Shown: positions 51,787 through 62,213, counted from the first letter of the stretch. The stretch: 64,000 bases of DNA from Asticcacaulis sp. UBA2476 (GCA_002342035.1 DDPE01000063.1:1-64000); one strand, 5' to 3'. Notes: a model not told the origin generated them from the letters alone. Translations and numbers: made by a program.

Positions 51787-53247
51787 CTACAAACCGATGG
51801 CCAGATATTTGATTTCGGTGAAGTCTTCGAGGCCGTAGCGGGAGCCTTCGCGGCCTACGCCGGATTCCTTGACGCCGCCAAACGGGGTCGCCGGATTGGA
51901 CGACAAGACCTCATTGGCCCCGACCATGCCGTATTCCAGCGCTTCGGCTACGCGGAAGATACGCCCGATATCGCGCGCCCAGAAATAGGCCGCCAGACCA
52001 TAGGGCGTGTCATTGGCCAGTTTGATAACCTCGTCCTCGGTCTCGAATTCATAGAGCGGGGCAACGGGGCCGAATATCTCAGCGGTCGCCAGTTCCATAT
52101 CAGGTGTGATGCCAGTCAGGATCGTCGGGGCATAAAAATTGCCGCCGCGGTCATGCCGTGCCCCACCCAGTTCGGCCTTGGCGCCCTTATCAATCGCGTC
52201 CTTGACCAGACCGGAAACCTTATCAATCGCCGCCGTATTAATTAGCGGCCCGATGCGGGTATTGCCATCAAGGCCATCCCCGACCGGCAGGGCCTCGACG
52301 GCCGCTTTGAGGCGTTGGGCAAACTCAGCCGTCACGCTTTTTTGCACATAAAAGCGGTTGGCCGACACGCAGGTCTGACCGGCATTGCGCAGCTTGGTGG
52401 CAATGGCCCCAGCCACGGCGGCATCCAGATCGGCATCGTCGAACACAATAAACGGCGCATTACCGCCCAGTTCGAGCGACAGTTTTTTGAGCGTGCCCGC
52501 GCACTGCTGCATCAGCAATTTCCCAACCCGCGTTGAGCCGGTGAAAGAGATTTTGCGCACATCGGGATGAGAGGTCAGGACGCCTGCGACTTCAGGCGCA
52601 GAGGATGCCGTGACCATATTGATCACGCCGTCCGGGAACCCGGCCTGTTCAGCCAGCATGGCCAGAGCGAGCGCCGATAAGGGCGTGTCTTCGGCGGGCT
52701 TGATGACGATGGTGCAACCGGCCGCAAGGGCCGGAGCAACTTTGCGGGTAATCATGGCCGACGGGAAATTCCACGGTGTAATGGCACCCACGACGCCAAC
52801 CGGCTGCTTGATGACCAGACAGCGTTTATCGGGTGCGTGCGACGGGATGACATCGCCGTATAGCCGCTTCCCCTCTTCGGCAAACCATTCGATAAAGTTG
52901 GCGCCAAATGTCACTTCGCCGGTAGCCTCGGCAATGGGTTTGCCCTGCTCCAAGGTCAGAAGCTGACCCAGCGCGTCCTTACGATCATAGATCAGGCCAT
53001 GCCAGCGGCGCATGATGGCGGCGCGTTCAATGGCGGTCTTTTTGGCCCAGGCCGGAAAGGCGGCGGATGCTGCGGCAATCGCGGCTTCGCAGTCGGCGGC
53101 GGTCATGTCGGCCACGTCAGCGATTTTGGCACCCGTGGCCGGGTTATACACCGTGAAGGTTTTATCGGCCTTATACCGGCCCGCAAAAGCCAGCACTTCG
53201 GTCAGTATATCCGCCGCCAGCGGGGCAGTTTTTATGAGGTCATACAT
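51787..53247 (-). CDS. gabD: Succinate/glutarate-semialdehyde dehydrogenase
   Basis: 486 residues from the ATG at 53247 (GGAG upstream). Aldehyde dehydrogenase motifs: TPWNFPSAMITRKVAPALAAGC, FTGSTRVGKLLMQ, catalytic Glu in LELGGNAPFIVFDDAD and Cys in NAGQTCVSANRFYVQ. GabD/DavD class. Oxidises the semialdehyde released by the adjacent aminotransferases. The gap from the upstream transaminase stop is 4 bases. Confidence 0.87.
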   Translation of the reverse strand: MYDLIKTAPLAADILTEVLAFAGRYKADKTFTVYNPATGAKIADVADMTAADCEAAIAAASAAFPAWAKKTAIERAAIMRRWHGLIYDRKDALGQLLTLEQGKPIAEATGEVTFGANFIEWFAEEGKRLYGDVIPSHAPDKRCLVIKQPVGVVGAITPWNFPSAMITRKVAPALAAGCTIVIKPAEDTPLSALALAMLAEQAGFPDGVINMVTASSAPEVAGVLTSHPDVRKISFTGSTRVGKLLMQQCAGTLKKLSLELGGNAPFIVFDDADLDAAVAGAIATKLRNAGQTCVSANRFYVQKSVTAEFAQRLKAAVEALPVGDGLDGNTRIGPLINTAAIDKVSGLVKDAIDKGAKAELGGARHDRGGNFYAPTILTGITPDMELATAEIFGPVAPLYEFETEDEVIKLANDTPYGLAAYFWARDIGRIFRVAEALEYGMVGANEVLSSNPATPFGGVKESGVGREGSRYGLEDFTEIKYLAIGL

Positions 53248-53251
53248 GTGA

Positions 53252-54622
53252 TCAGACTCCAAGTTTTTGGGCGGTGGCGTCTAGCGCGCGGCCAAGGATA
53301 TCGACGGTTTGGTCAACCTCGGCATGGGTGTAGATCAGTGGCGGACTGAGCACGATCGACTGCCCTACGGCGCGCACAATAAGGCCCTCACGGTAGCAAT
53401 AGTCGCGGCAGAAAATGGCCGCATTGTCTGATAAGGTCGGCTGTTCGCGGGTGGCTTTGTTCTTCACCAGTTGTAAGGCGGCCATCATGCCGATGCCGCG
53501 CCGCTCACCCACAATAGCGCTTGAGGCCACCAGCTTATCGAGCGCCGCCATAAAGTATGGCCCGATATCGTCGCGCACCCGCGCCACAAGGCCCTCGTTT
53601 TCGATGATGTCAATATTGGCCAGCGCCACGGCACAAGCGACCGGATGACCGGAATAGGTATAGCCGTGCGCCAGATGGCCGCCATCGGCCAGCACATTAT
53701 AGACCCGGTCATGGATACCGACCGCAGCCACCGGCAGATAGCCCGACGACAGGCCCTTGGCCATCGGCATGAAATCAGGCTGGATATCAAAGGTTTGCGA
53801 TCCGAACCACGACCCCGTGCGCCCAAACCCGCAGATCACTTCGTCGGCAATCAGCAAAATATCGTAGTGCTTGCAGATGCGCTGGATTTCCGGCCAGTAG
53901 GTCGATGGCGGATCAATGACCCCGCCGGCGCCCTGCACCGGCTCGCCGATAAAGGCGCAGACGTTCTCCGCCCCAAGTTCGAGGATTTTATCCTCCAACG
54001 CGCGCGCAGCCTTCAAACCAAACTCGTTACGCGACAGTGCCTCACCATACAGATACCAATGGGGGTGAGGGATATGCACGACTTCATTGGACACGCCGCC
54101 GTCCATGGCGTGCATATGCGGCATCCCACCCAGCGCTGAGCCCATAACGGTTGAACCGTGATAGGCCATGGTCCGGCTGATGATCGTGCGCTTGGTGCCC
54201 CGCCCCTGTAGCTGCCAGAACTGACGCGCCAGACGGGCAATGGCGTCATTGGCCTCCGACCCCGAATTGGCAAAGGCGAAGTGATTGATTGTGTCCGGCG
54301 TCAGGCCTGCCAGCCGTGCCGCCAGCTCAATCATCGGCGGGGAGGCGCTTTGGAAATGGTTGTTGTAATAGGGCAGCAGCGCCATCTGGGCCGCCGCCGC
54401 ATCGCTCAGTTCACGGCGACCATAGCCGATATTGACGCACCATAATCCAGCCATGCCATCAAGGATTTCCCGGCCATCGTTGTCCCACACGGTTGAACCT
54501 TCAGCGCGCACAATGATGCGGGAACCTTCGCTCTCGATCAGCTTAGGGTCGGTAAAAGAATGGAGGTGGTGGCGGGCATCCAGGGTTTGCCACTCACCGG
54601 TAGCTTTTTGCGGATTGAACAT
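53252..54622 (-). CDS. Class III omega-amino acid:pyruvate-type aminotransferase
   Basis: 456 residues. GLWCVNIGYGRRELSDAAAAQM, YYNNHFQSASPPMIELAARL, FANSGSEANDAIARLARQFW, YHGSTVMGSALGGM, IADEVICGFGRTGSWFG and PLP Lys in MPMAKGLSSGYLPVAAV are typical of omega-transaminases acting on polyamine or beta-/omega-amino acids with pyruvate. It precedes GabD in the operon; the terminal amine donor is unresolved. Confidence 0.85.
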   Translation of the reverse strand: MFNPQKATGEWQTLDARHHLHSFTDPKLIESEGSRIIVRAEGSTVWDNDGREILDGMAGLWCVNIGYGRRELSDAAAAQMALLPYYNNHFQSASPPMIELAARLAGLTPDTINHFAFANSGSEANDAIARLARQFWQLQGRGTKRTIISRTMAYHGSTVMGSALGGMPHMHAMDGGVSNEVVHIPHPHWYLYGEALSRNEFGLKAARALEDKILELGAENVCAFIGEPVQGAGGVIDPPSTYWPEIQRICKHYDILLIADEVICGFGRTGSWFGSQTFDIQPDFMPMAKGLSSGYLPVAAVGIHDRVYNVLADGGHLAHGYTYSGHPVACAVALANIDIIENEGLVARVRDDIGPYFMAALDKLVASSAIVGERRGIGMMAALQLVKNKATREQPTLSDNAAIFCRDYCYREGLIVRAVGQSIVLSPPLIYTHAEVDQTVDILGRALDATAQKLGV

Positions 54623-54626
54623 GGCC

Positions 54627-55814
54627 TTAGTATCCCTTGGTTATGGCGGTGACAGCAGCATTGAAAAAGTCATTATCGACAATGACTTCGGCCAGACGCG
54701 GCTTTGAGCGCGACGACAAAACCGCAATCAGGATGTTCTTTTTGGGGTTGATGTAGAGGAACTGGCCGAATATACCCCGCGCTGAAAATGCGCCGTCCGA
54801 AAGTGATCCGGCGGCATCTGGCACCGACCACCACATGTAGCCGTAATTGACGATCTGCCCGCCGACATCGCGGGCGGCCCCGGCATCATTCACCCAGCCT
54901 TGCGGCAGAACACGCTCACCCCCGATAACCCCGTCTTCCAGCACAAAGCGGGCAAAGCGGACATAGTCGCGCAAAGTCGCACATATACCTGACCCCGCGA
55001 CCTCAAGCCCGCCGGGGGCTTCCAGCCACCACAGGGCGTCCGATTCCATCCCAAGTTTTGACCAGATTTTTTCCGACAGATAATCCGCCAGCCATTTGCC
55101 GGTCGCCGCCTTGACCAGGGCGCCGACAACATGGGTCTCCCCCGTCGAATAGTTCCAGACCGTGCCGGGTTCGGCCACCCGCGGCAGCGACGCCATATAT
55201 TTCATGATCGCGCCGTGATCTTGCGACAATTGCAACTCAAGCATATGGCGGCGCTCAGAGGCCGGATGGGTGTGAGTATCATCCCACTTCACGCCGGAGG
55301 TCATCTGAATCAACTGGCGGATCGACACGCCATCATAGGCGCTGCCGATCAGTTCGGGCAGATATTTGGTGAGCGGTTCTTCGACCGAGCCGATATAGCC
55401 GTCCTGGATCGCCACCCCGATCAGGGTGGTCGCCACCGACTTGGCCATCGACATCGACAGCCAGCGCGAACCGGCCTCAAAGCCCAACTCGTAGCGCTCA
55501 TGGACGATCGCATCGTTATGGGTGATCATCAGACCGGCCACCCGGTTGCGCGACACATAGTCGTACAGGTCGTAATCCTGATCGTTTGAGCGGATCGGGA
55601 AATCCTCAATTTGACGCGCCGCGGCTTTGAACCCGCGCACCGCGCCGCCCCTTTTGATCACGCGCGTCGCAAAGGCCCGCTCACTGGTTTGCAGCGCCTG
55701 CACCTGATCTTCCGGCATCATCTGACCGGCATAGAGATCCACCATCCAGCCGGTATCGAGCGGGGGTTCAGAAGATGCGGGGGTTAGTTTGGCTTGGCTC
55801 ACGGCGGGCTCCAT
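54627..55814 (-). CDS. Serine beta-lactamase-fold hydrolase (6-aminohexanoate-dimer hydrolase-like)
   Basis: 395 residues. The S-x-x-K nucleophile motif is SMSMAKSVATTLIG, Y-S/x-x motif NYSTGETHVVG, and a third motif near the C-terminus (GIFGQFLYINPKKNILI). The layout, including WLEAPGGLEVAGSGICATLRDYVRFARFVL, resembles class C beta-lactamase-fold amide hydrolases such as NylB. In this operon it may hydrolyse amide-linked omega-amino acids before transamination, which is inferred from context. No signal peptide is evident. Confidence 0.75.
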   Translation of the reverse strand: MEPAVSQAKLTPASSEPPLDTGWMVDLYAGQMMPEDQVQALQTSERAFATRVIKRGGAVRGFKAAARQIEDFPIRSNDQDYDLYDYVSRNRVAGLMITHNDAIVHERYELGFEAGSRWLSMSMAKSVATTLIGVAIQDGYIGSVEEPLTKYLPELIGSAYDGVSIRQLIQMTSGVKWDDTHTHPASERRHMLELQLSQDHGAIMKYMASLPRVAEPGTVWNYSTGETHVVGALVKAATGKWLADYLSEKIWSKLGMESDALWWLEAPGGLEVAGSGICATLRDYVRFARFVLEDGVIGGERVLPQGWVNDAGAARDVGGQIVNYGYMWWSVPDAAGSLSDGAFSARGIFGQFLYINPKKNILIAVLSSRSKPRLAEVIVDNDFFNAAVTAITKGY

Positions 55815-55972
55815 AATCAGGTCACCCTTATCGACTACATCCGTGCCGTCCCTTTACGAAGGTGCGTACCGTATAGGTGCCGGTGCGCCAAAAACACCAG
55901 CTCTTTTAAAGCCAACAATTCATTGAATTTAATAAAATTTTCTCCGCACCACCTGCACAGATTGCCTTAAAA

Positions 55973-56968
55973 TCACGCGGTCTTTTTCAACCCGGAATGG
56001 TCTTTGCGCAATTCATCGATCAGCCAGCGCCGGTAGCGCCGGATCAGCGGGGTATCCCAGCGGTCGGCGCGCGAGAAGATCAGGTACTTGCCCTCGGCAT
56101 AGGGCTGAAACGCGGGCTGGTCGCGTCCGATTTCGATCAGTTGCCCGCTGGCGATAAAGCTTTCAGCCACCAGATAGTTCATCAGCGCCACCCCTCGCCC
56201 ATGCAGAGCGGCATCAAGCGTCAGGTGCCCCTGCCACAGGCGTGGGCCGGTCAGATCAAGCTCATCAAATACGCCGTGCGCCGCCAGCCAGTGCGCCCAG
56301 CTATCGAAATCATGCTCATGCAGCAGGCGATGCTCAATCAGGTCATGGGGGGCCTCGATCGCCGGTGCGGAGGCAAGATAATCAGGGCTGGCCACTGCCA
56401 CAATGGGGACCGACGCCACTTCCTGATACTGCATCCCGGTCTCGATCTTGGTGACCGTGCGATAGGACGGCACAAACCGGATTTCGATATCGCTTTCATA
56501 AAGCCCAAAATCCGGACTGCGGTCGGTGGGGCGAAGCTCAATTTCGACATCGGGGTTGAGCTTTTCAAACATGCCGACCCGCCGCGACATCCAGTGCAGG
56601 GCAAAGCCTGGCGCACACGAAATATGCAGGTGGTTGTGATAGCCCCGGCGCATCAGATCAATGGTCGAGGATGCAATCGCATCCATAGCGGCGGCGATTT
56701 CGGCATGATAGCGCCGTCCGTCATCGGTCAAAACCACGCCGCGCGCGGTACGCTCAATCAGCTTGGCCCCCGTCCATTGCTCCAGGGTTTTCAGGTGACG
56801 GCTGATGACGGCATGATCGCGGCCCAATGAGCGGGCGGCATTACGCACCCCACCCAGCCGTGCCACCGCATCAAAGGCGCGCAAAGCTTCAAACGGCGGG
56901 ATCGTCTTACGCGACGGCGGGTTATAGGCCGATATCTGACGATCTTCGCCGCTGCGTTCCATGCCCAT
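55973..56968 (-). CDS. LysR-family transcriptional regulator
   Basis: 331 residues. N-terminal winged HTH (about 22-85: FEALRAFDAVARLGGVRNAARSLGRDHAVISRHLKTLEQW, split at the recognition helix), then a GcvA-like periplasmic-binding effector domain (HLHISCAPGFALHWMSRRVG). It starts 6 bases after the POT transporter stop and is probably co-transcribed with it, regulating the flanking catabolic genes. Confidence 0.85.
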   Translation of the reverse strand: MGMERSGEDRQISAYNPPSRKTIPPFEALRAFDAVARLGGVRNAARSLGRDHAVISRHLKTLEQWTGAKLIERTARGVVLTDDGRRYHAEIAAAMDAIASSTIDLMRRGYHNHLHISCAPGFALHWMSRRVGMFEKLNPDVEIELRPTDRSPDFGLYESDIEIRFVPSYRTVTKIETGMQYQEVASVPIVAVASPDYLASAPAIEAPHDLIEHRLLHEHDFDSWAHWLAAHGVFDELDLTGPRLWQGHLTLDAALHGRGVALMNYLVAESFIASGQLIEIGRDQPAFQPYAEGKYLIFSRADRWDTPLIRRYRRWLIDELRKDHSGLKKTA

Positions 56969-56974
56969 GCTCCG

Positions 56975-58336
56975 TTAGGTCTCGATGTTCGTTTTGGCGA
57001 AATAATGGCTCAGCGGCCGGTGCAGGATCAGAAACAGTAGCGCGCCGGTCAGGCCAATCCCCGCATGTAACGCCCAAAAGCCGATGGGTTGCAAGGGCTC
57101 ATAAAACCGCCCCAGCCAGCCGGACGTGATGCCCGCGATAAACAGCCCCAGATAATAGGCCCCGATCATCATGGCATTGACCGCGGCAGGCGCTACCCGC
57201 GACACCAGCGCCAGGGCCACGGGTGCGGAGAACAGATAGCCCAGCCCGACCACGATATGAAACAGCACAGGAAACAGGATCGACACCTTATCGGCCCCCG
57301 CCAGCATTTGCCCGCCACTGAGCAGCAAACAGGCCAGCCCAAACAACGAGCAGCCCAGCGCCACCTTGGTCAGATCGACCGGCTCAGCGCCGCGTTTACT
57401 CATGCCCTTCCAGAAGGCAATGGTCAGGGGCGCCAGCACCAGCACCACAAGGGAATCGAGCGATTGGAACCATGTCACCGGCACGCTTAAGCCCGCGCCG
57501 ATATTGAGATTGACGTGTTCGCGCACCCACAAAGGATAGGTGTTCCAGATCTGCGACTGCACCGTCCAGAACAGAGAGGTGATCAGGATCATGACCAAAA
57601 GGGCCACCACCACCTGCCATTCGCGGCCATTGAGGCGGACTTTTTCGCCCTGATCGCGCTTCAGCGGCGGATCATTGAGGTGGCGAACGCCTTTGAGATA
57701 GATGAATATCCCCAATATCATGCCGACACCGGCGGCCCCAAAGCCGTAGTGCCAGCCGTAAAGCTCACCCAAGGTTCCGCAGATCAGCGGCGCAATAAAT
57801 GCCCCGACATTGATGGCAGTAAAATAGATGGTGTAGCCGCCGTCACGCCGGCGGTCTTCTTTGGGGTAAAGCGCACCGACTTGTGCTGCCAGATTACCTT
57901 TGAGCAAACCCGCCCCGATAATCAGGGCCGCGACCGCCAGCAAAAACGCTGCCTCGAACGCCATCAGGAAATGCCCGGCAGCCATGAAAACGGCCCCCAG
58001 CAACACGGCCTTGGTGCGGCCCAGCAGCCGGTCACCGATCAGTCCGCCGACAATAGGCCCGAAATAGACCAGACTAACATAGATGCCAAACACCTGCGCG
58101 GCCAAGGCCTGTATCGACAATGGCCCGGTGATGGCCTCCAAGCCCGCCCGAAATCCGTTAAAGCCCCACAGGCCGCCGATGACCTCCGGCTGAAACAGGC
58201 GGTCGTTCATGTATAAGACCAGCAACGCCTGCATCCCGTAGAAAGAAAAGCGCTCCCAGGCTTCGGTGACGGCGATATAGGTCAGGCCCTTGGGGTGACC
58301 GAAAAAGTCTTTGGGTGTCGCGACAGTACCAGTCAT
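56975..58336 (-). CDS. POT/PTR2-family proton-dependent oligopeptide transporter
   Basis: 453 residues, about 12-14 membrane helices. Signature TEAWERFSFYGMQALLVLYM (the ExxERF/Y motif) and FGPIVGGLIGDRLLGRTKAV, then ALYPKEDRRRDGGYTIYFTAINVGAF. It imports di- and tripeptides with protons. The position between a LysR gene and a TonB receptor indicates a peptide-uptake route across both membranes. Confidence 0.88.
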   Translation of the reverse strand: MTGTVATPKDFFGHPKGLTYIAVTEAWERFSFYGMQALLVLYMNDRLFQPEVIGGLWGFNGFRAGLEAITGPLSIQALAAQVFGIYVSLVYFGPIVGGLIGDRLLGRTKAVLLGAVFMAAGHFLMAFEAAFLLAVAALIIGAGLLKGNLAAQVGALYPKEDRRRDGGYTIYFTAINVGAFIAPLICGTLGELYGWHYGFGAAGVGMILGIFIYLKGVRHLNDPPLKRDQGEKVRLNGREWQVVVALLVMILITSLFWTVQSQIWNTYPLWVREHVNLNIGAGLSVPVTWFQSLDSLVVLVLAPLTIAFWKGMSKRGAEPVDLTKVALGCSLFGLACLLLSGGQMLAGADKVSILFPVLFHIVVGLGYLFSAPVALALVSRVAPAAVNAMMIGAYYLGLFIAGITSGWLGRFYEPLQPIGFWALHAGIGLTGALLFLILHRPLSHYFAKTNIET

Positions 58337-58354
58337 GCGGACTCCGGAAACAGT

Positions 58355-58387
58355 TCGCCCGCCGCCTGATAATCAGGAGACGGGCGA
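58355..58387 (-). terminator. Hairpin after the TonB receptor gene
   Basis: TCGCCCG (58355-58361) pairs with CGGGCGA (58381-58387), with an inner CTGAT/ATCAG stem, 15 bases past the receptor stop codon. There is no clear T tract on the minus strand, so confidence is moderate. Confidence 0.5.
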
Positions 58388-58401
58388 TACATTAAGCAGG
58401 T

Positions 58402-60564
58402 TTAGAACGAATGCGACAGGGTAATGCCGACCGTGCGGGGCTTGGAGCGGGACGACTGCTGCCACACCCAGTACGGATCCAGAGTCTTGTTCTCATCCGT
58501 AATGTTGTTGGCATAAAGCTCAACCGCCAGAGATGACCATTTTGCCCCGATGCGGGCATTCAGCAGGCCGACGGAGTCCGACCACTGGGTGCGCGGCACC
58601 AGCACCGAGCCGTCTGTGGCCGAAATCTTGTCACGATAGCTATAGTCGGCATGGACAAAGCCTTCGACATTCGGTGACCAGTTGAACTCATAATCCGTCG
58701 CCAGCGAGTAGCTGAGCTTAGGGGTATAGTCGCTGGGGTCACCGACTTCGACACCTGCGGTTTCACCTGAGCCGACATTGACCTTAGTGACCTCACTGTC
58801 GGTATAGGCGGCCGTGGCCGACACTGACCAGTCAGGGCTGATCCACCAGTCGACGCTGCCCTCAAGGCCCTTGACCTCAATCTCACCGACATTGCGGGTC
58901 AGGCTGACGACGCTGCCACCGTTTTCGTCAAAGTTGAAGAACTGACCCGTGCGCAGGGCATCGTCATACTGGCTGAAGAAGGCCGCCAGATCAAAGCGTA
59001 CCCGGCCCTCAGCCACCTGACCTTTGGTGCCCAGTTCATAGTTGAGGATCTTTTCCGGATCATAGTCCGGCAGACCCGCCGCATTGAACCCGCCCGAACG
59101 GAAGCCCTTGGCGATATTGCCATAGACATTCAGACGCTTATCCAGCGCATAGGTGAAATAGACGCGCGGATCGGTCGATTTGAAGGTCTCGCTCTGGACA
59201 ATCTCATCCAAACCCACCGCTGTTGCTTTGTCGCGGAAGGTGCGCACCCCCGCCCCAACGGTAAGCTTATCCGTGAACTTATAGGACAGGTCACCAAACA
59301 GGGAGATGGACTCGGACGTATCATATTTGCGGTAGGTGAACGGATAGGTGCCGCCTGCGTAGTATGAGATACCGGCGTCATCCAGATTACCTTCGGCGTC
59401 ACGGTAAAACGCGCCGACGGTATATTGCCACGGCCCTTCGCCCGAAGACGACAGGCGAACTTCCTGAGTGAACTGTTTGGCGCGGTCGCTGTTACCGTCA
59501 AAGCCTTCGTTCTGGAAGGTAAAGCCGGTGCCGGGCCCGGCGATATAGGTCAGGGTGTAGTCGCGGTTCAGACGCGAATAGCTGGTCGATGAGGTCAGGC
59601 GGCCAAAACCGAGATCATAGTTGGCCGTCAGATTATAGAACCAGGCATGATCATGGCGCGGCGGCAACAGGTCATAGTCATCACTAAGCGGCGTCGGGCG
59701 GGTGCGGTCTTCGTTTTCATAGGCCAGACCGAACTCGCTTTCCATCTCATAGATGCCCGCCATCGCGGTCAGGTCAAAGACATCGTTCGGCTTATAATAG
59801 AGTTTGGCGCGCAGATTGTAGAGATCCTGATTGTTGCCGTCTTCGATGCCAAGGCCGGGCTGGTCGATCCAGCCGCCACCCTCTTCGATCTGACCGGCCA
59901 AACGAAGCGCCATCTTACCCTCGATCAGCGGCACGGTTATCGCCCCGCTCAGTTTAGGGTTGGCATCGCCGTCCTTGATGACGGAATAGTCAGCCTTGAC
60001 CTCACCTGAAAAGCCACCGGTCAGGCTGGGCGACACGGTGACGAAACGGATCGTACCAGCCATAGCGCCCTGACCATAAAGCGTGCCTTGCGGGCCTTTC
60101 AGAACTTCGATGCGTTCGATATCAAGCATCCGCAGGTCAAGCTGGCGATAGCCGCCGGTCATGGTCACTGGCAGGTCATCCATATAGATCGACACCTGCG
60201 CATCCGAGCCGCGAATATTGGAGACGCCGCGCATGAATATCTGCGACGAGCCCGGCCCGTCATAGCGCAGGGTCAGGCCCGGAATGGAAAATTGCAGATC
60301 ATTGACCGTATCAATGGCGCGTTTTTCGAGCGCCTCGCCGCTTAACACATTCATGCCGATCGGCACGTCGATGGCGCGTTGGCGGCGCTTTTGGGCGGTC
60401 ACGATCACTTCGGTGGTCTCATCCGCCGCAGCAGGTTGAGCCAAAACTGGCGCCGCCTCCTGCGCATAGGCCGGAAGCCCGCTGATCAGCGCGATCAAAG
60501 ATGCGCCCCACAGCATGGTTTTCAAACCCGATGGTCGTTGTTTCGTCATACTCATGTCACTCAT
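58402..60564 (-). CDS. TonB-dependent receptor, peptide/amino-acid cluster
   Basis: 720 residues. Signal peptide (to about 34, ending GLPAYA), TonB-box-like TEVIVTAQKRRQ, plug with IPIGMNVLSGEALEKR-type segment and GTLYGQGAMAGTIRFVT, then beta-barrel ending RTVGITLSHSF. No STN domain, so a pure importer without a sigma circuit. Located next to the POT transporter and P1 peptidase, its likely ligand is an oligopeptide or related nutrient. Confidence 0.87.
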   Translation of the reverse strand: MSDMSMTKQRPSGLKTMLWGASLIALISGLPAYAQEAAPVLAQPAAADETTEVIVTAQKRRQRAIDVPIGMNVLSGEALEKRAIDTVNDLQFSIPGLTLRYDGPGSSQIFMRGVSNIRGSDAQVSIYMDDLPVTMTGGYRQLDLRMLDIERIEVLKGPQGTLYGQGAMAGTIRFVTVSPSLTGGFSGEVKADYSVIKDGDANPKLSGAITVPLIEGKMALRLAGQIEEGGGWIDQPGLGIEDGNNQDLYNLRAKLYYKPNDVFDLTAMAGIYEMESEFGLAYENEDRTRPTPLSDDYDLLPPRHDHAWFYNLTANYDLGFGRLTSSTSYSRLNRDYTLTYIAGPGTGFTFQNEGFDGNSDRAKQFTQEVRLSSSGEGPWQYTVGAFYRDAEGNLDDAGISYYAGGTYPFTYRKYDTSESISLFGDLSYKFTDKLTVGAGVRTFRDKATAVGLDEIVQSETFKSTDPRVYFTYALDKRLNVYGNIAKGFRSGGFNAAGLPDYDPEKILNYELGTKGQVAEGRVRFDLAAFFSQYDDALRTGQFFNFDENGGSVVSLTRNVGEIEVKGLEGSVDWWISPDWSVSATAAYTDSEVTKVNVGSGETAGVEVGDPSDYTPKLSYSLATDYEFNWSPNVEGFVHADYSYRDKISATDGSVLVPRTQWSDSVGLLNARIGAKWSSLAVELYANNITDENKTLDPYWVWQQSSRSKPRTVGITLSHSF

Positions 60565-60669
60565 CCCCTATTTCAAAATCGTCTGTATCAAAAACGGTGT
60601 GGCATCCTCTTAAATCCACGACGCCCACAGTGTTTTCGTGACCGTTTTATGAACAGGCGCGGAAACGAT

Positions 60670-60700
60670 CCCCCGTGGTGCCCCTTACGCACCACGGGGG
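60670..60700 (-). terminator. Strong hairpin after the P1 peptidase gene
   Basis: A perfect 12-bp stem, CCCCCGTGGTGC at 60670-60681 and GCACCACGGGGG at 60689-60700, lies 12 bases past the P1 peptidase stop. A likely terminator despite a weak T tract. Confidence 0.6.
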
Positions 60701-60711
60701 ATTTGTCTCAT

Positions 60712-62100
60712 TTACTTCTTGACCGCGGTCTGCTGCCACTGGCCCGGATTCATCACCAACTTGCCTTTGGTGGTAAAATCGAGCACAGTCGGATAACGCC
60801 CCGGCACCATAAAAACCCCGTCTTTATAGGGGATTAGCTCGGCCTTAGCCTCTTTAGTGATCCCATAGGCTCTACGCTCGCCTGTGGCTTGGGCGTACAG
60901 TTTGCCACCGTCTGCGGTCACTTTCACACTCACGATGTTGGAGAAGCGGTAATCGCCCGCATAGGCTTTTATCGCCTTTTCCGTCACCTGTGGCGCTGAT
61001 GTCACCACCGGCAGCGAGGGTTGCTCTGGTACGGAGTTCAGAATAGCGTCCCACATCACCTCGCTGGCTATCCCGCCCAGTTGGGGATTGGTCATGCCCT
61101 CCGGCGTATCGACCTCAGCGGTGGATATGGCATACATGACATCGCCGTCGCCCATGGTCGCATAGGGCTGAATCCCGCGTGCCATTGAGGTATGGACCTG
61201 CACTGCCAGACGCTTAAGCTCGGCCGGGTCCATCTTCTGATTGACCACAATCAGGCTGACCGTCGTGTTGCGCTTGGGCCCGCCGGGGACGGTCCAGCCC
61301 GGTTTCTGACTGTCGGGCAGGTTCTGCATCAGGTCCTTGACCATAAGGTCTTTGGGCCACCCTTCGCCGCCGTAGCAGGCCTGAACCTTGCCGTCACGAT
61401 CCGCCACCACGCCAAAAGCATTGACGACGGTAAAGGCCGCGATCTTGATGTCACCAACCTGCTTGAACGCGCCCCCCTGACCCGATGCTGAGTTACAGCC
61501 GAAGTAATAGCCCGTGCGGGTGTTGCGTCCGGCGCCGGCCGAACCGTTGCGGAACACGCCGGTTTCAGCCGCATGAAACGCCGCCTGCGCCAGTTTTTTG
61601 TCAGGGTAGATTTCATTCAGGCGGCGATCACCAAAATCATAGATGATCGAGCCAACCGCCAGGCCGATATTGTCCCAATGACCGGATCGCGTGCCTTCGT
61701 CCTTAAGGGCGGTATTGACCGCCGTGACGCTCTCAAGTCCGTACCAGGAGCCGCCCGAAAACACGACGGAGTCCACTTCTGGGACATTGTAAAACAGATC
61801 GAGATATTCGGTATTGACCGTCCCCGGTCCGCCGCCGCGCACATCGACCGCGCCTAAGACCTTACGGCCAAAGCGAATGACGGTTACGCCGGTCGGGCCT
61901 TCGCTATATTCCGCCATGCCGATTTTCAGCATCGGCCAGTCGAAGTTCATGACCTCACCGCCGGTGTTGACCACCGGCTTCAGATCGGCCTGACTGTAGG
62001 GTGGATTAAGCTTGGGCGCAGGGGTTTGCGAAAGGGCGGGCATGGCCCCCAGCGCAAAAGCGAGCGCCATCAGTGATAAGCGGGATTTCATGGTCATCAT
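60712..62100 (-). CDS. P1-family (DmpA/BapA-like) peptidase, exported
   Basis: 462 residues with signal peptide (LSLMALAFALGAMPALS). P1/S58 features: FSGGSWYGLESVTAVNTALKDEG, GRNTRTGYYFGCNSASGQGGAF and the self-processing/nucleophile region RNTTVSLIVVNQKMDPAELKRLA. Such Ntn-fold enzymes cleave N-terminal residues from peptides, including beta-peptides. A C-terminal extra domain of about 90 residues follows (AGDYRFSNIVSVKVTADGG). Probably periplasmic, providing amino acids to the downstream catabolic enzymes. Confidence 0.82.
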   Translation of the reverse strand: MMTMKSRLSLMALAFALGAMPALSQTPAPKLNPPYSQADLKPVVNTGGEVMNFDWPMLKIGMAEYSEGPTGVTVIRFGRKVLGAVDVRGGGPGTVNTEYLDLFYNVPEVDSVVFSGGSWYGLESVTAVNTALKDEGTRSGHWDNIGLAVGSIIYDFGDRRLNEIYPDKKLAQAAFHAAETGVFRNGSAGAGRNTRTGYYFGCNSASGQGGAFKQVGDIKIAAFTVVNAFGVVADRDGKVQACYGGEGWPKDLMVKDLMQNLPDSQKPGWTVPGGPKRNTTVSLIVVNQKMDPAELKRLAVQVHTSMARGIQPYATMGDGDVMYAISTAEVDTPEGMTNPQLGGIASEVMWDAILNSVPEQPSLPVVTSAPQVTEKAIKAYAGDYRFSNIVSVKVTADGGKLYAQATGERRAYGITKEAKAELIPYKDGVFMVPGRYPTVLDFTTKGKLVMNPGQWQQTAVKK

Positions 62101-62213
62101 ATCGGCATCCTGTTGGACTGTTAATTTGAACTTGCGCTAATGCTGGGTGAGTTTGCATTGCAAAAATTGTCACGAATGGTGACTCATTATCACCACTCAA
62201 CGTCTCCCTATGA